Assembly (NCBI RefSeq): GCF_900103665.1
Contig: NZ_FNGY01000006.1
Coordinates: 372,001 to 436,000 of the forward strand
Origin: Pedobacter steynii
GTDB lineage: Bacteria; Bacteroidota; Bacteroidia; Sphingobacteriales; Sphingobacteriaceae
Length of the DNA stretch: 64,000 nucleotides
Direction: 5' to 3'
In this document: in pieces, positions 1 through 9,132 of the stretch
Position numbering within the stretch: position 1 is the first letter of the stretch
Layout: the number at the start of each line of letters is the position of its first letter
Translations under genes and position numbers: made by a program
Notes under the pieces: generated by a model
Databases searched by the model: none
What the model saw: the letters and a program-made list of their open reading frames with translations, nothing else
Told to the model about the DNA's origin: nothing

Positions 1-684
1 TACACTCAGTTTCAGGCTAAAAGTAAAGGCATAAAAGAAGGGCCCGGGTTAAATATTGCAGGCTTTGTGAAGGGGCAGGATTCATTGGTTTTACATTATG
101 ACTTTAACAGGTCAGAAATAAATGATTTATCTGTTTATAAGCGTGGTAAAGCTGTTCTAAGGCCGCAGAAAGCAGGAAAAGGTCAATCCGGGAGATCACT
201 GGTTTTATCAGCATCAAACAGCTTTGTTCAGCTCCCCTTAAAAGAGATCGGATACAATTATACCATTTCATTGCGGCTTAAACCTGATGGGGATTCGAAG
301 GGTGAAAAGGTCTTGTTCAGCTCCCCTCATGGTGTTTTTAAATCTGCTGACAAGGACAATAAACTGGCCTTTTCAAGAGAAGGTTATGACTATCAGTTTG
401 ATTACCAGCTCCCGGCAGGAGAATGGACTGAGCTCACCATTACAGGGACAAATAAAGGAACTTCACTGTTTGTTAATGGAAAATCAAAAGAACGAAAGCT
501 TGGAAAAGAGGTGTTGTATCCTGAAACCAAAGTTAAGATGTTCAAAGTAGAAACCCTGGTGTTCCCGCTGCAAATACTGGGCGATCGTAATCATGCTTTT
601 CGGGGTGAAATTGATGACCTGAAAGTCTTCAATAAGATCTTGTCAGATCAGGAAATAGAAACAATCAACCAAAAACCTATATGA
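1..684 (+). CDS. C-terminal part of a LamG/concanavalin-like domain protein (5' end outside window)
   Basis: The reading frame is open from base 1, so the gene begins upstream; 227 residues are visible. The visible part resembles a laminin-G/concanavalin-like jelly roll: an LHYDFN-type opening strand, alternating short beta strands, a GTNKGTSLFVNGK turn and a closing stretch (GEIDDLKVFNKILSDQEI) typical of LamG_3 domains. Such domains are usually carbohydrate-binding appendages of secreted enzymes. Its TGA stop overlaps the ATG of the next gene (ATGA), so the two are probably translationally coupled. The domain call is good; the role of the full protein cannot be judged. Confidence 0.75.
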   Translation, partial: YTQFQAKSKGIKEGPGLNIAGFVKGQDSLVLHYDFNRSEINDLSVYKRGKAVLRPQKAGKGQSGRSLVLSASNSFVQLPLKEIGYNYTISLRLKPDGDSKGEKVLFSSPHGVFKSADKDNKLAFSREGYDYQFDYQLPAGEWTELTITGTNKGTSLFVNGKSKERKLGKEVLYPETKVKMFKVETLVFPLQILGDRNHAFRGEIDDLKVFNKILSDQEIETINQKPI

Positions 685-2303
685 AAAAACAAATCAACCT
701 ATTGGCTTTAGCTGCCATTCTTTGCCTCTGTCTGAACAGTTGCAAAAAATCTCCTGAAGTGGGTACAGAAGTACCCGACCCTAATCCCCCGGTTTCAACT
801 GCTGTTGTTACTGTAAAGGAAGGAGACTTTACTTATACTTCCGATTATCCCTATAACCTGAACCTGGTTTATTTTGTGCCTGCTGATTTTCCGGAAGTAC
901 CGGATTATCACAGAAGGGTGAGTGAGTATATGCTGCACATGCGTGCTTTCACTGCCAAATGGATGAAACATTGGGGTTATGGAGACAGGACCTTTGGCTT
1001 ATTAACCGATGTTGCAAAACAAAGGGTAAGGATCACGCTGATCAGAGGCAAGCTCCTTAAAAAAGACTATCCCTATGAAGGTGGAGGAAGTAAGATCAAA
1101 ACAGAGATTGATGCTTACTATGCTGCAAACCCGGATCAGAAAACCAGCGATCATTATTTTGTACTAGTGCCAAATGACCTGATCAATGACAACAGAGATT
1201 CTCCTTTTTATGGGATGGGAAGGTATGCTTATGCACTCGATTCGGAAGGTATTGAAGTGAAAAATATGGGCAAACCAGGACCTGCAGGTGCTTATGCCCA
1301 ATGGATCGGAGGTTTGTTTCATGAATTGGGACATGGCTTAAATTTGCCACATTCCAAAGGACCGGAATCTGAAGCGAACGATACTAATTTTGGAATGGAA
1401 CTGATGAGTTCGGGAAACAGTACTTATGGTTCCAGTCCGACTTATTTAAGTGCATTCAGTACTGCTATTTTAAATAAAAGTCAGATTTTTAGCAAGGAGA
1501 AAATTACCTTTTATGGACCGGTGACCGCTAAAATAACCAAAATTACAGGGAAGTATAGTGCTGGAAATATGATCATCAGCGGTAAGTTTAGCTCAACAGT
1601 CCCTGTGAGTGATGTGATCCTTCGTTTTCAACGTCCTTCAGTTGATGCGGGAGGGTATCAGGCAGAAGGAATCCGGACAAAGATCATTCAGACAGATAGC
1701 TTTTATGTAAGTATTCCGGTTTCTGATATAAAGGTGAAAGACAATACCCCTTATAGCCTTCAGGCGATCCTGGTTCATCAGAATGGAGTTTTAACATGGT
1801 CTGAGAATCCTGTACAATTCGTTAATGGCATCCCGAAATTCCATTTCAGTTCTGAAAAAGACGAGTTCAGTAAAACTCCCTGGAAGGTCACTGCGGTAAC
1901 CTCCCAGGAAAATGGAGGTGAAGGTCCCAATAATGGATTAGGAATCCATATGATCGACAATGACTTGTCTACCGTTTGGCATACCAGATGGACAGGTAGT
2001 AATCCCCCGGCACTTCCACATTCGGTAACTGTGGATATGGGTAAAGAAAATCTGACGAAAGGATTCTCCATGGTTCAGCGCTCGGGAAGTATGAGCAGCA
2101 TGAGTAAAGAGATCGAAATATCAGTCAGCAGTGATGGGACAACATGGGAAAGCGTATTGAACATCACCATGGCCCAGAATAATTACTTCCAGTATTTTGA
2201 TCTGCCTGCTGCAAAAACGTTTAGATATTTCAAAATAACGGCTAAAAGTGCGTATACACCTAATCCTGCAAATGCTTCAATAGCAGAAGTAGGGGCGTAT
2301 TAA
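681..2303 (+). CDS. lipoprotein zinc metallopeptidase with C-terminal F5/8-type (discoidin-like) domain
   Basis: 540 residues. The N-terminus is a lipoprotein signal (lipobox around LCLNSCKK). The centre carries HELGHGLNLPH at about residues 214-224, an extended zinc motif HExxHxxNxxH, followed by a MELMSSG stretch that could be the Met-turn of a metzincin-type fold. The metzincin glycine is replaced by Asn221. The last ~150 residues (from ~390) look like an F5/8 type C/discoidin domain (DNDLSTVWHTRW, then RYFKITAKSAYTPNPANASIAEVGAY). Expected at the cell surface acting on peptides or glycoproteins. The exact peptidase family is not identified. Confidence 0.8.
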   Translation: MKKQINLLALAAILCLCLNSCKKSPEVGTEVPDPNPPVSTAVVTVKEGDFTYTSDYPYNLNLVYFVPADFPEVPDYHRRVSEYMLHMRAFTAKWMKHWGYGDRTFGLLTDVAKQRVRITLIRGKLLKKDYPYEGGGSKIKTEIDAYYAANPDQKTSDHYFVLVPNDLINDNRDSPFYGMGRYAYALDSEGIEVKNMGKPGPAGAYAQWIGGLFHELGHGLNLPHSKGPESEANDTNFGMELMSSGNSTYGSSPTYLSAFSTAILNKSQIFSKEKITFYGPVTAKITKITGKYSAGNMIISGKFSSTVPVSDVILRFQRPSVDAGGYQAEGIRTKIIQTDSFYVSIPVSDIKVKDNTPYSLQAILVHQNGVLTWSENPVQFVNGIPKFHFSSEKDEFSKTPWKVTAVTSQENGGEGPNNGLGIHMIDNDLSTVWHTRWTGSNPPALPHSVTVDMGKENLTKGFSMVQRSGSMSSMSKEIEISVSSDGTTWESVLNITMAQNNYFQYFDLPAAKTFRYFKITAKSAYTPNPANASIAEVGAY

Positions 2304-2335
2304 AGATCCTAAATTGGGTTACTTAGGTTAATTTT

Positions 2336-2369
2336 GCAGGTGCGCTTCGGTCGGCGTACCTGCTTTTTT
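2336..2369 (+). terminator. rho-independent terminator after the metallopeptidase gene
   Basis: GCAGGTGCGC at 2336-2345 pairs with GGCGTACCTGC at 2353-2363 (one mismatch) around a TTCGGTC loop, followed by six T. The rest of the gap to 2599 shows no gene or clear motif. Confidence 0.8.
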
Positions 2370-2599
2370 ATGGCATCTGATTCATCAATTGTTTTCTGAT
2401 ATTACAGCGCTAAGCCACAGGGACAATAAGAAAGATTTATTTGTCAGAAGGTTATTTCGGCATTCCCTGGTTTGTGATTCAGAAATAAGCATCACTCTAA
2501 AAAGAACTGCATCGGATAATCCAGTTAAATAGAATTTTAGTCTATTGGTTTAGCCCCCTCAGGGTCGCTAAATTGCATTCACCAAGAATAAACTAAAAT

Positions 2600-3826
2600 A
2601 TGATTAAAAATATTCAGGTGAACGATGCCAGGTTTCCATTAGCCAAAGGTGCAGGAAGCGATGCGATTCACCGCGACCCGATCTATTCGTATGCGGTAAC
2701 CAATCTGATAGACGACAGCGGACTTACAGGAACCGGTTTTGCTTTTACTTTAGGGGAAGGGAATGACCTCGTTTGTAAAGCTGCACAGTTTTATGCAGCG
2801 CAGCTTAAAGGCAGGGATATTGAAGAACTCATGTCTGATTTTGGGAATGTCTTTAACCAGCTGAGCAATGAACAACAGTTCCGTTGGCTTGGGCCTCATA
2901 AAGGGATAGTCCATCTTGCTCTTGCTTCGGTAACCAATGCCTGTTATGATTTATGGGCAAAAAAAAGAGGCGTACCACTTTGGAAATTACTCATAGACCT
3001 ATCTCCGCAGGAGCTAATAAATACACTTGATTTATCGTACCTGGAAGACGAGCTTACCGCAGAACAGGCCTTGCAGTTGTTGAAAGATAACCAGGCAGGT
3101 AAAGCTGCGCGTCTTCAGATTACCAGCGCCGGATATCCCGGATATGATACCTCTATTGGCTGGTTTAATTATAGCGATGATAAGGTTCGCGAAAATTGTA
3201 AAAAGGCCATCGCCGAAGGGTTCACTGCCATGAAGCTGAAAGTAGGAAGTAAAGATCCGCAAAGGGATATCCGCCGTTCGCATATTGTGCGTGAAGCAGC
3301 TGGAGATCAGGTAAAAGTGATGCTCGATGCCAATCAGCAATGGACACTGCCCCAGGCGCTTAAAATATGCAAGGAATTGCAAAGCATGAATCCTTACTGG
3401 ATAGAAGAACCTACCCATCCGGATGATATACTGGCACATAAAACACTGGCAGATGCGATTGCCCCGGTAAAGCTGGCATTGGGAGAACATGTGCCCAATC
3501 GCATCATTTTTAAAAATTACCTGCAAACGGGATCTGCCGGATTTATACAGGCAGATGCGGTAAGGATAGGTGGGGTAAGCGAGTTCATTACCGTTAGTTT
3601 ACTTTGTCGCAAGTACGGAATACCAGTAGTTCCCCATGTGGGAGATATGGGACAGCTCCATCAGCATTTGGTCTTATTCAACCACATCAGCATGGGGCAT
3701 GAAGCCTTATTTCTGGAACATATCCCTCATCTGCAAAAACATTTTGTACATCCGGTTATCGTGGAGTCCGGTGTTTACAGAACGCCAATGGAGCCGGGAA
3801 GCAGTTGTGATTTGAAAAATAAATAA
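2600..3826 (+). CDS. fucD: L-fuconate dehydratase (enolase superfamily)
   Basis: 408 residues of the mandelate-racemase/enolase superfamily, closest in feel to L-fuconate dehydratase (L-fuconate to 2-keto-3-deoxy-L-fuconate). Visible active-site set: KLK at K212/K214, metal ligands D243 (MLDANQQW), E269/E270 (WIEEP) and E296 (LGEH), and the acid/base His346 in VVPHVGD. The N-terminal capping domain opens with a DARFPLAKGAGSDA stretch characteristic of the fuconate group. Cytoplasmic. It starts a run of same-strand genes: symporter (10 bp later), mutarotase-like protein and SDR dehydrogenase, which fits non-phosphorylating fucose catabolism. Confidence 0.88.
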   Translation: MIKNIQVNDARFPLAKGAGSDAIHRDPIYSYAVTNLIDDSGLTGTGFAFTLGEGNDLVCKAAQFYAAQLKGRDIEELMSDFGNVFNQLSNEQQFRWLGPHKGIVHLALASVTNACYDLWAKKRGVPLWKLLIDLSPQELINTLDLSYLEDELTAEQALQLLKDNQAGKAARLQITSAGYPGYDTSIGWFNYSDDKVRENCKKAIAEGFTAMKLKVGSKDPQRDIRRSHIVREAAGDQVKVMLDANQQWTLPQALKICKELQSMNPYWIEEPTHPDDILAHKTLADAIAPVKLALGEHVPNRIIFKNYLQTGSAGFIQADAVRIGGVSEFITVSLLCRKYGIPVVPHVGDMGQLHQHLVLFNHISMGHEALFLEHIPHLQKHFVHPVIVESGVYRTPMEPGSSCDLKNK

Positions 3827-3836
3827 ACAGAAGAAA

Positions 3837-5480
3837 ATGTTAAAATCACTAGACCTCAGCATCAGTATTCTCTATATCCTGGGCATTTTAGCTGTTGGAT
3901 TATGGGCAGGAATCCGTCACCGGCGTAAAAGTAAAGCCAATGCTGCGGGCGAATATTTCCTTGCCGGAAAAACATTAAAATGGCCGGCTATTGGCCTGGC
4001 GCTTTTTGCAACGAATATCTCCACTGTCCATTTGGTCAGCCTGGCACAAAGCGGTTTTGACAGTGGCTTGTTAAACGGAAATTTTGAATGGATGGCCGCT
4101 TTTACCCTTATTTTGCTATCTCTGTTTTTTGTTCCTTTTTACATCAGGTCTGGCGTAACGACCTTACCGGATTTTCTGGAAAAACGTTATGACCGGTCCA
4201 GCAGAGACTGGCTGGCAGTAATCTCCGTGGTTTCTGCAATCATCATCCATATCGCATTTTCTATGCTGGCAGGAGGGATTGTATTGAAAACTTTGTTCGG
4301 ATTAAATATGTACGTCAGTGTGATTGTCATTTGCCTGATCACTGCCATTTATACGATTATAGGCGGACTAAAAGCCGTAGTGGTTACAGAATCCATCCAA
4401 ACGGTGGTGCTGCTTACCGGAGCCTTTATCATCAGCTACGCGGCCTACCATAAAATGGGGGGATGGGAACCCATGACCGATGTGCTTAAAAGCAAAGGGG
4501 AGCTGGATAAGCTTTCGATGTTGCGTCCACATGGTGATGCCAGCGGAATGCCCTGGTATACGGTGTTTTTAGGTTATCCCATTCTGGGAATCTGGTATTG
4601 GTGTGCGGATCAGACGATTGTGCAGCGTGTGCTGGGTGCTAAAGATGAAAACCACGCGAGGGTAGGTCCTTTATTCTGTGGGTTTATTAAAATTTTACCG
4701 GTATTCATTTTCGTGTTGCCGGGTTTGTTTGCCTATACTTTAGTGCAATCCGGTCGTTTAGATGTAAGCAGTCTGGGGGTTGATGCGAATGACCATGTAA
4801 ATTCTAAAGGAATTTATACGCTGATGATTACCCAGCTCTTACCGTCCGGATTGGTGGGGGTATTGGTGGCTGCGTTGTTATCTGGTTTAATGAGCCAGGT
4901 TTCGGGTGCTTTGAATTCGATTTCCACCATGGTAAGCTATGATATGTATCAGCGTTATCGTCCGGAAGCATCAGACAAGCAATTGATCTGGATTGGTAAG
5001 GTTTCAGCCGGGATTGCACTGGTGTTTTCATTGGGATTATTGCCTTTGCTGGATCAGTATGAAAGCATCTTTAGTGGTATAAATGACATCATCGCTCATA
5101 TTGCGCCACCCATCACCTGTGTGTTTTTATTGGGTGTGTTCTGGAAAGGTGCTTCCGCGGAATCTGCAAAATTAACACTCTGGATCGGCTCTGTTTTAGG
5201 AGTAGTGGTCTTTGCCATTAATAAGATCTATCCGGAAACACTAATCGGTCATATTCCGTTTATGATGATGGCATTTTACCTGTTTTGTACTTGTGTGGTG
5301 ATTCAGGTGGCTTTTTCTTATATCTATCCGGTTCAGCATACCGCAGTAAGTGCAACGCTTTACTGGAAATCACCATGGGAACCATTGCAGGGAAATGCCT
5401 GGAAAGGACTCGGGAATTATAAGGTGTTATCAGCATTACTCTTAATCGTTACAGGGGTATTATACTACATATTCAGATAG
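3837..5480 (+). CDS. sodium:solute symporter (SSS family), probable sugar importer
   Basis: 547 residues with about 13-14 hydrophobic helices and SSS features: an N-terminal first helix, EYFLAGKTLKWPAIGLALFATNIS around residues 38-61 (the family's sodium-site region), and IIGGLKAVVVTESIQ in the middle. Inner-membrane Na+-coupled importer. Placed between fuconate dehydratase and a mutarotase-like lipoprotein, so L-fucose or a related monosaccharide is the likely substrate; that is inference from context. The second fucose module has a different permease family (MFS, FucP-like), so the two may differ in substrate or affinity. Confidence 0.87.
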   Translation: MLKSLDLSISILYILGILAVGLWAGIRHRRKSKANAAGEYFLAGKTLKWPAIGLALFATNISTVHLVSLAQSGFDSGLLNGNFEWMAAFTLILLSLFFVPFYIRSGVTTLPDFLEKRYDRSSRDWLAVISVVSAIIIHIAFSMLAGGIVLKTLFGLNMYVSVIVICLITAIYTIIGGLKAVVVTESIQTVVLLTGAFIISYAAYHKMGGWEPMTDVLKSKGELDKLSMLRPHGDASGMPWYTVFLGYPILGIWYWCADQTIVQRVLGAKDENHARVGPLFCGFIKILPVFIFVLPGLFAYTLVQSGRLDVSSLGVDANDHVNSKGIYTLMITQLLPSGLVGVLVAALLSGLMSQVSGALNSISTMVSYDMYQRYRPEASDKQLIWIGKVSAGIALVFSLGLLPLLDQYESIFSGINDIIAHIAPPITCVFLLGVFWKGASAESAKLTLWIGSVLGVVVFAINKIYPETLIGHIPFMMMAFYLFCTCVVIQVAFSYIYPVQHTAVSATLYWKSPWEPLQGNAWKGLGNYKVLSALLLIVTGVLYYIFR

Positions 5481-5481
5481 G

Positions 5482-5898
5482 ATGAAACAATATTTTTTGA
5501 TGGTACTTCTTGCTGGTTTCTTACTGGCAGGTTGCAAAGAGAAGGTTAAGCCGGTTGATGTGAAACGCTTTGGTTCGGTAACTGGATTAAAGCCCGAAAA
5601 GCTGGAATATTATAAGCGCTTACACGCGGATGCCTGGCCCGCTGTTTTGAAAAAAATTAAAGAATGCAACATCAGGAATTACTCCATCTATCTCCAGAAA
5701 ATAGGAGATGGATATTACCTGTTCAGCTATTTTGAATATACAGGAGCCAATTTTGATGCAGATATGAAAAAGATGGCCGGTGATCCGGATACACAGCGCT
5801 GGTGGAAAGAGACAGACCCTTGTCAGCAACCACTACCGGAAACTGCTGCTAAAAAACAGATCTGGACAAATATGGAACAGGTCTTTCACACCGATTAA
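5482..5898 (+). CDS. L-rhamnose mutarotase-family lipoprotein (probable fucose mutarotase)
   Basis: 138 residues. A lipoprotein signal (LLAGFLLAGCKEK) precedes a RhaM/DUF718 fold: LKPEKLEYYKRLHADAWPAV, then IRNYSIYLQ, YYLFSYFEY and a WWKETDPCQQPLP C-terminus, all typical of the L-rhamnose mutarotase family, which interconverts anomers of 6-deoxyhexoses. The unusual point is export: the cytoplasmic family is here a lipid-anchored periplasmic protein, so it would supply the correct anomer before uptake. It follows the symporter by 1 bp, so the two are probably co-transcribed. Confidence 0.83.
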   Translation: MKQYFLMVLLAGFLLAGCKEKVKPVDVKRFGSVTGLKPEKLEYYKRLHADAWPAVLKKIKECNIRNYSIYLQKIGDGYYLFSYFEYTGANFDADMKKMAGDPDTQRWWKETDPCQQPLPETAAKKQIWTNMEQVFHTD

Positions 5899-5933
5899 GC
5901 GCTTTTAAATGATCAAAAACTACGATAGAAAAG

Positions 5934-6704
5934 ATGAAATTATTATCCGGTAAAGTTATTTTCCTCACAGGAGGTTCAGCAGGGATAGGTTTGGCTTGCG
6001 CAAAAGCTTATGCTGAGGCCGGGGCAAAAGTGGTGATTGCAGCAATTGATGCATCAGCTGTTAAATCCGTTGCCGAGGCTTTGGGACCAGAACATTTCGG
6101 CATTTTATGTGATGTATCCAGGGCTGCTGATGTGGAAGCAGCAATTGAATTAACCATTGCAAAGTACGGGAAACTGGATGCGATACATAACAACGCAGGA
6201 ATTGCTTCGCCTTCCAAACCTTTACACGAAACGAGCGACGGGGAATGGGACCAGTTAATGAAAGTAAACCTGAGAAGTGTATTGTATACGACCAGGTACG
6301 GATTTGAAGCACTAAAGAAATCTGAGGGTTGTATTTTGAATACAAGCAGCCTTGTCGGGGAAATCGGACAGGAAAACCATGCAGCTTATACGGCAACAAA
6401 AGGGGCGATGAATACGCTGACCAAATCTATGGCACTGGATTATGCGGCTGATAAGATCAGGGTCAATGCCGTATTGCCGGCAGGGGTATGGACGCCAATG
6501 CTTCGCGAATGGAGTAAAGAACAACCTGATCCTGCTTCTATCGAGAAATACCTGGACGATATACATGCGCTGGGTTATTGCCCGGAAGGGGATGTAATTG
6601 CAGATGCCTGTGTGTTTCTGTTGTCGGAGAAAGCACGGTTCATTACCGGAACAATCCTGCCTGTGAGTGGTGGCGCAGAATTGGGGTACCGGGTTTTGAG
6701 ATAG
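5934..6704 (+). CDS. SDR-family dehydrogenase, probable L-fucose or 2-keto-3-deoxyfuconate dehydrogenase
   Basis: 256 residues, classical short-chain dehydrogenase. Rossmann glycine motif GGSAGIGLA near residue 13, NNAG near 88, a catalytic Ser in NTSSLVGE, YTATKGA (Tyr/Lys) near 152 and the closing TGTILPVSGGAELGY. NAD(P)-dependent oxidation of a hydroxyl group in the cytoplasm. In known non-phosphorylating fucose routes an SDR either oxidises L-fucose to the lactone or oxidises 2-keto-3-deoxy-L-fuconate; context fits both and sequence alone does not decide. Converges with the AraC gene 4 bp away. Confidence 0.85.
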   Translation: MKLLSGKVIFLTGGSAGIGLACAKAYAEAGAKVVIAAIDASAVKSVAEALGPEHFGILCDVSRAADVEAAIELTIAKYGKLDAIHNNAGIASPSKPLHETSDGEWDQLMKVNLRSVLYTTRYGFEALKKSEGCILNTSSLVGEIGQENHAAYTATKGAMNTLTKSMALDYAADKIRVNAVLPAGVWTPMLREWSKEQPDPASIEKYLDDIHALGYCPEGDVIADACVFLLSEKARFITGTILPVSGGAELGYRVLR

Positions 6705-6708
6705 TTAT

Positions 6709-7626
6709 TTATGATCTGTTTTTGCTTTTGTAATCTACCGGTGAACTGCCCATGATTTTGTGAAACAGGCGGGAGAAGTAAAATGCATCTGCATATCCAA
6801 CCGCTGCGGCGACTTCCTTGATCCTCAAATCCGACAGGGCGAGTAGCTGACAGGCACGTTGTATCTTTAGATGGATGAAATAATCAATGGGCGAAATTCC
6901 CGTTTTCGTTCTGAATAAGGTTTGAAAATGAGAAGCGGAATAAGCAAACTCCGCGGCAATCTCGGGAACCGTTAACCGGGAAGAGATGTTGTTCTTCATG
7001 TAGTCAATCACTTTGTCTGAGATATCTTCACTGGGATTCTGAGTCAGCTCAATGTTTTTTTGAGGATATAGAAAATTGGCGATCAGGTAATAAAGACTCA
7101 AATTGGCATAGCTTAGGTTTTCCTCACTGTATCCCTTTTCCAGGCAGTTGTAAATCATTTCCCAAAGTTTGATCCGGTGCTCGTCAAATGGAATGGTTTT
7201 CGGACTGATCAGATTGTTAATGGATAAAGATTCATTCAGGCTGGATAATTTACTTCCGGTAAAATGTATCCAGTATATTGTCCATGGATCACCCGCATCA
7301 GAAGCGTAACGCAAAGGTTTATCGGTGGCGGGGATAATGAAAAATTGATTGGCAGAGACTTCATACTTTTCGGTGTCGATGCTGAACCAGCCTTTACCAT
7401 CTGTACAATAAATAAGGATGTTGTCAGTACAGCCTTTAGGTCTGTTCCGGTAATGTCCCGCGGCTTTTGGAAAATAACCAATATGGCTTATATACAGGGA
7501 ATTTAAGAAAAAATCATCCTGAGGCCTGCGCTCAAACAGAAATTCGGGCAGACTGATCAGTTTTTCTCCACTAAAACCATCACGTTTTTTCTTATTGATC
7601 TTCATACTCGGCTTATTTGGCTCCAT
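6709..7626 (-). CDS. AraC-family transcriptional regulator, fucose module 1
   Basis: 305 residues. N-terminal AraC cupin ligand-binding domain (NILIYCTDGKGWFSIDTEKY, then DPWTIYWIHFTG) and C-terminal pair of helix-turn-helices (LTVPEIAAEFAYSASHFQTLFRTKTGISP; IKEVAAAVGYADAFYFSRLFHKIMGSSPVDYK). It is divergent from the GH29 gene at 7775 and convergent with the SDR gene. It is clearly paralogous to the regulator at 31283-32191, which also sits divergently next to a GH29 gene. Likely a sugar-responsive activator of the neighbouring fucose genes; the effector is inferred from context. Confidence 0.9.
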   Translation of the reverse strand: MEPNKPSMKINKKKRDGFSGEKLISLPEFLFERRPQDDFFLNSLYISHIGYFPKAAGHYRNRPKGCTDNILIYCTDGKGWFSIDTEKYEVSANQFFIIPATDKPLRYASDAGDPWTIYWIHFTGSKLSSLNESLSINNLISPKTIPFDEHRIKLWEMIYNCLEKGYSEENLSYANLSLYYLIANFLYPQKNIELTQNPSEDISDKVIDYMKNNISSRLTVPEIAAEFAYSASHFQTLFRTKTGISPIDYFIHLKIQRACQLLALSDLRIKEVAAAVGYADAFYFSRLFHKIMGSSPVDYKSKNRS

Positions 7627-7774
7627 AAACTTACTGTTTTTATTGAAAAATAGCTGGCCTGTGAAGGATCTTTTTTTTCATGGTATAGTCCAGTATATTC
7701 ATGAGATTCTCTATTCTTTATCCAGTGTCTTAGCGCTAATTTAGTTGGACACGAATGAACCAAAATATAACCCG
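7627..7774. promoter_or_regulatory. divergent promoter region between araC-type regulator and GH29 gene
   Basis: The 148 bp between divergent starts must hold both promoters. The one clear element is a perfect 10-bp palindrome TTAGCGCTAA at 7730-7739, about 36 bp before the fucosidase ATG. No confident AraC direct repeats were found. Confidence 0.35.
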
Positions 7775-9100
7775 ATGAAAAAACACACCACAGTTTTAAC
7801 ACTTATTTTTATCTGTCTGTCCTGCCTGGTTTTTGCACAGGCACCCGTTATCCGCACTGATAAAAAAGTAGTGGAAGGATTTATGGATAAACGCTTCGGC
7901 ATGTTTATCCATTGGGGGCCGGTTAGCCTTAGGGGAACAGAAATCGGTTGGTCAAGGACCACCTCTGTAGCTACAGAGGAGTATGATAATTTGTATAAAG
8001 AGTTTAACCCGGTATTATTTGATGCGGATAAATGGGCGAAGACGGCAAAAGACGCAGGAATGAAATACCTGACGATCACTTCGAAACATCATGATGGTTT
8101 TTGTCTGTGGCCAACCGCGTATTCTGATTACAACATCATGAATTCTCCCTATAAAAAAGATATCGTCGGAGAATTGGCAAAAGCCTGTAAAAAGTACGAC
8201 CTGAAATTCTGTATTTATTTTACTGTTGCCGATTGGCATGATCCTGATTGGGCTGTACTTTACCCGGCTTCAACACCCAATAAATCGGCAAATATGGACA
8301 GGTTCGTATCGAGGATGAAAAACGAGCTGAAGGAATTGATTCAGAATTACAAGCCTTATATGCTTTGGTTCGATGCGAACTGGGATAAAGAATGGACGAG
8401 AGCACATTCATCAGCAGTATATAATGAAATCAAAAAACTAGATCCAAATGTGATCATCAATAACAGATTGGATACCAAGGATGCGAGCGGAGGATCACAT
8501 AAGGTGATGCTGCCTGCTACATTGGCAGATTTTGCTACTCCGGAGCAAGAGGTTGGTGCAATGAATATGGATTATCCCTGGGAAAGCTGTATTACCATTT
8601 GTCAGCAATGGGCATGGAAACCAAACGACAAAATGAAATCTTTAAAGGAATGCATCCAGACACTGGCAAGTACAGCTGGTGGAAATGGAAACCTATTGTT
8701 CAATGTGGGCCCGATGATGGATGGAAGGATAGAAGCAAGACAGGTCAACCGTTTAAAAGAAATGGGCAGTTGGTTAAATAAAAACGGAGCATCGATCTAT
8801 GGCACAAAGGGCGGACCTTATAAGCCCGATAGCGTGATGGCAGCAACGAGAAAAGGAAACAAGATTTACCTGCATTTATTTAAAAATCAGGGCACCGAAA
8901 TTTCAATTGACGCCATACCAGGAGTTAAACTGAAAAAGGCTTATTTTCTTGATGGCGCAATACCAACAGCTTTTAATTCCAGAGCCGGTCAGATTACAAT
9001 TACAGTGCCGTCGCAATTGCCTGATGGCAACAATACGGTGATCGTGTTAGAAATGGATAAAAATGTTGAATCTGTTCCGGTGATGAGTTTTAAATCCTGA
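7775..9100 (+). CDS. secreted GH29 alpha-L-fucosidase
   Basis: 441 residues from the ATG at 7775, chosen because it begins a clean signal peptide (MKKHTTVLTLIFICLSCLVFAQ); upstream in-frame codons would spoil it. GH29 motifs follow: RFGMFIHWGP near residue 40, TSKHHDGFCLW near 100, and the nucleophile Asp200 in MLWFDANWD. A beta-sandwich C-terminus follows a GGNGNLLFNVGP motif. Exported exo-enzyme releasing L-fucose from glycans. Transcribed away from the adjacent AraC regulator. One of four GH29 domains in the window. Confidence 0.92.
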   Translation: MKKHTTVLTLIFICLSCLVFAQAPVIRTDKKVVEGFMDKRFGMFIHWGPVSLRGTEIGWSRTTSVATEEYDNLYKEFNPVLFDADKWAKTAKDAGMKYLTITSKHHDGFCLWPTAYSDYNIMNSPYKKDIVGELAKACKKYDLKFCIYFTVADWHDPDWAVLYPASTPNKSANMDRFVSRMKNELKELIQNYKPYMLWFDANWDKEWTRAHSSAVYNEIKKLDPNVIINNRLDTKDASGGSHKVMLPATLADFATPEQEVGAMNMDYPWESCITICQQWAWKPNDKMKSLKECIQTLASTAGGNGNLLFNVGPMMDGRIEARQVNRLKEMGSWLNKNGASIYGTKGGPYKPDSVMAATRKGNKIYLHLFKNQGTEISIDAIPGVKLKKAYFLDGAIPTAFNSRAGQITITVPSQLPDGNNTVIVLEMDKNVESVPVMSFKS

Positions 9101-9132
9101 TTTGGGACCTTAACCCTGCTATTGTTTTACTT

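Noticed and set aside
3032..3526. 164-residue open frame opposite the fuconate dehydratase gene
   Set aside because: Lies wholly antisense to a well-supported gene with active-site motifs; composition is not protein-like.
5892..5904. AAGCGCTT palindrome at the end of the mutarotase-like gene
   Set aside because: Eight bases overlapping a stop codon; likely chance.
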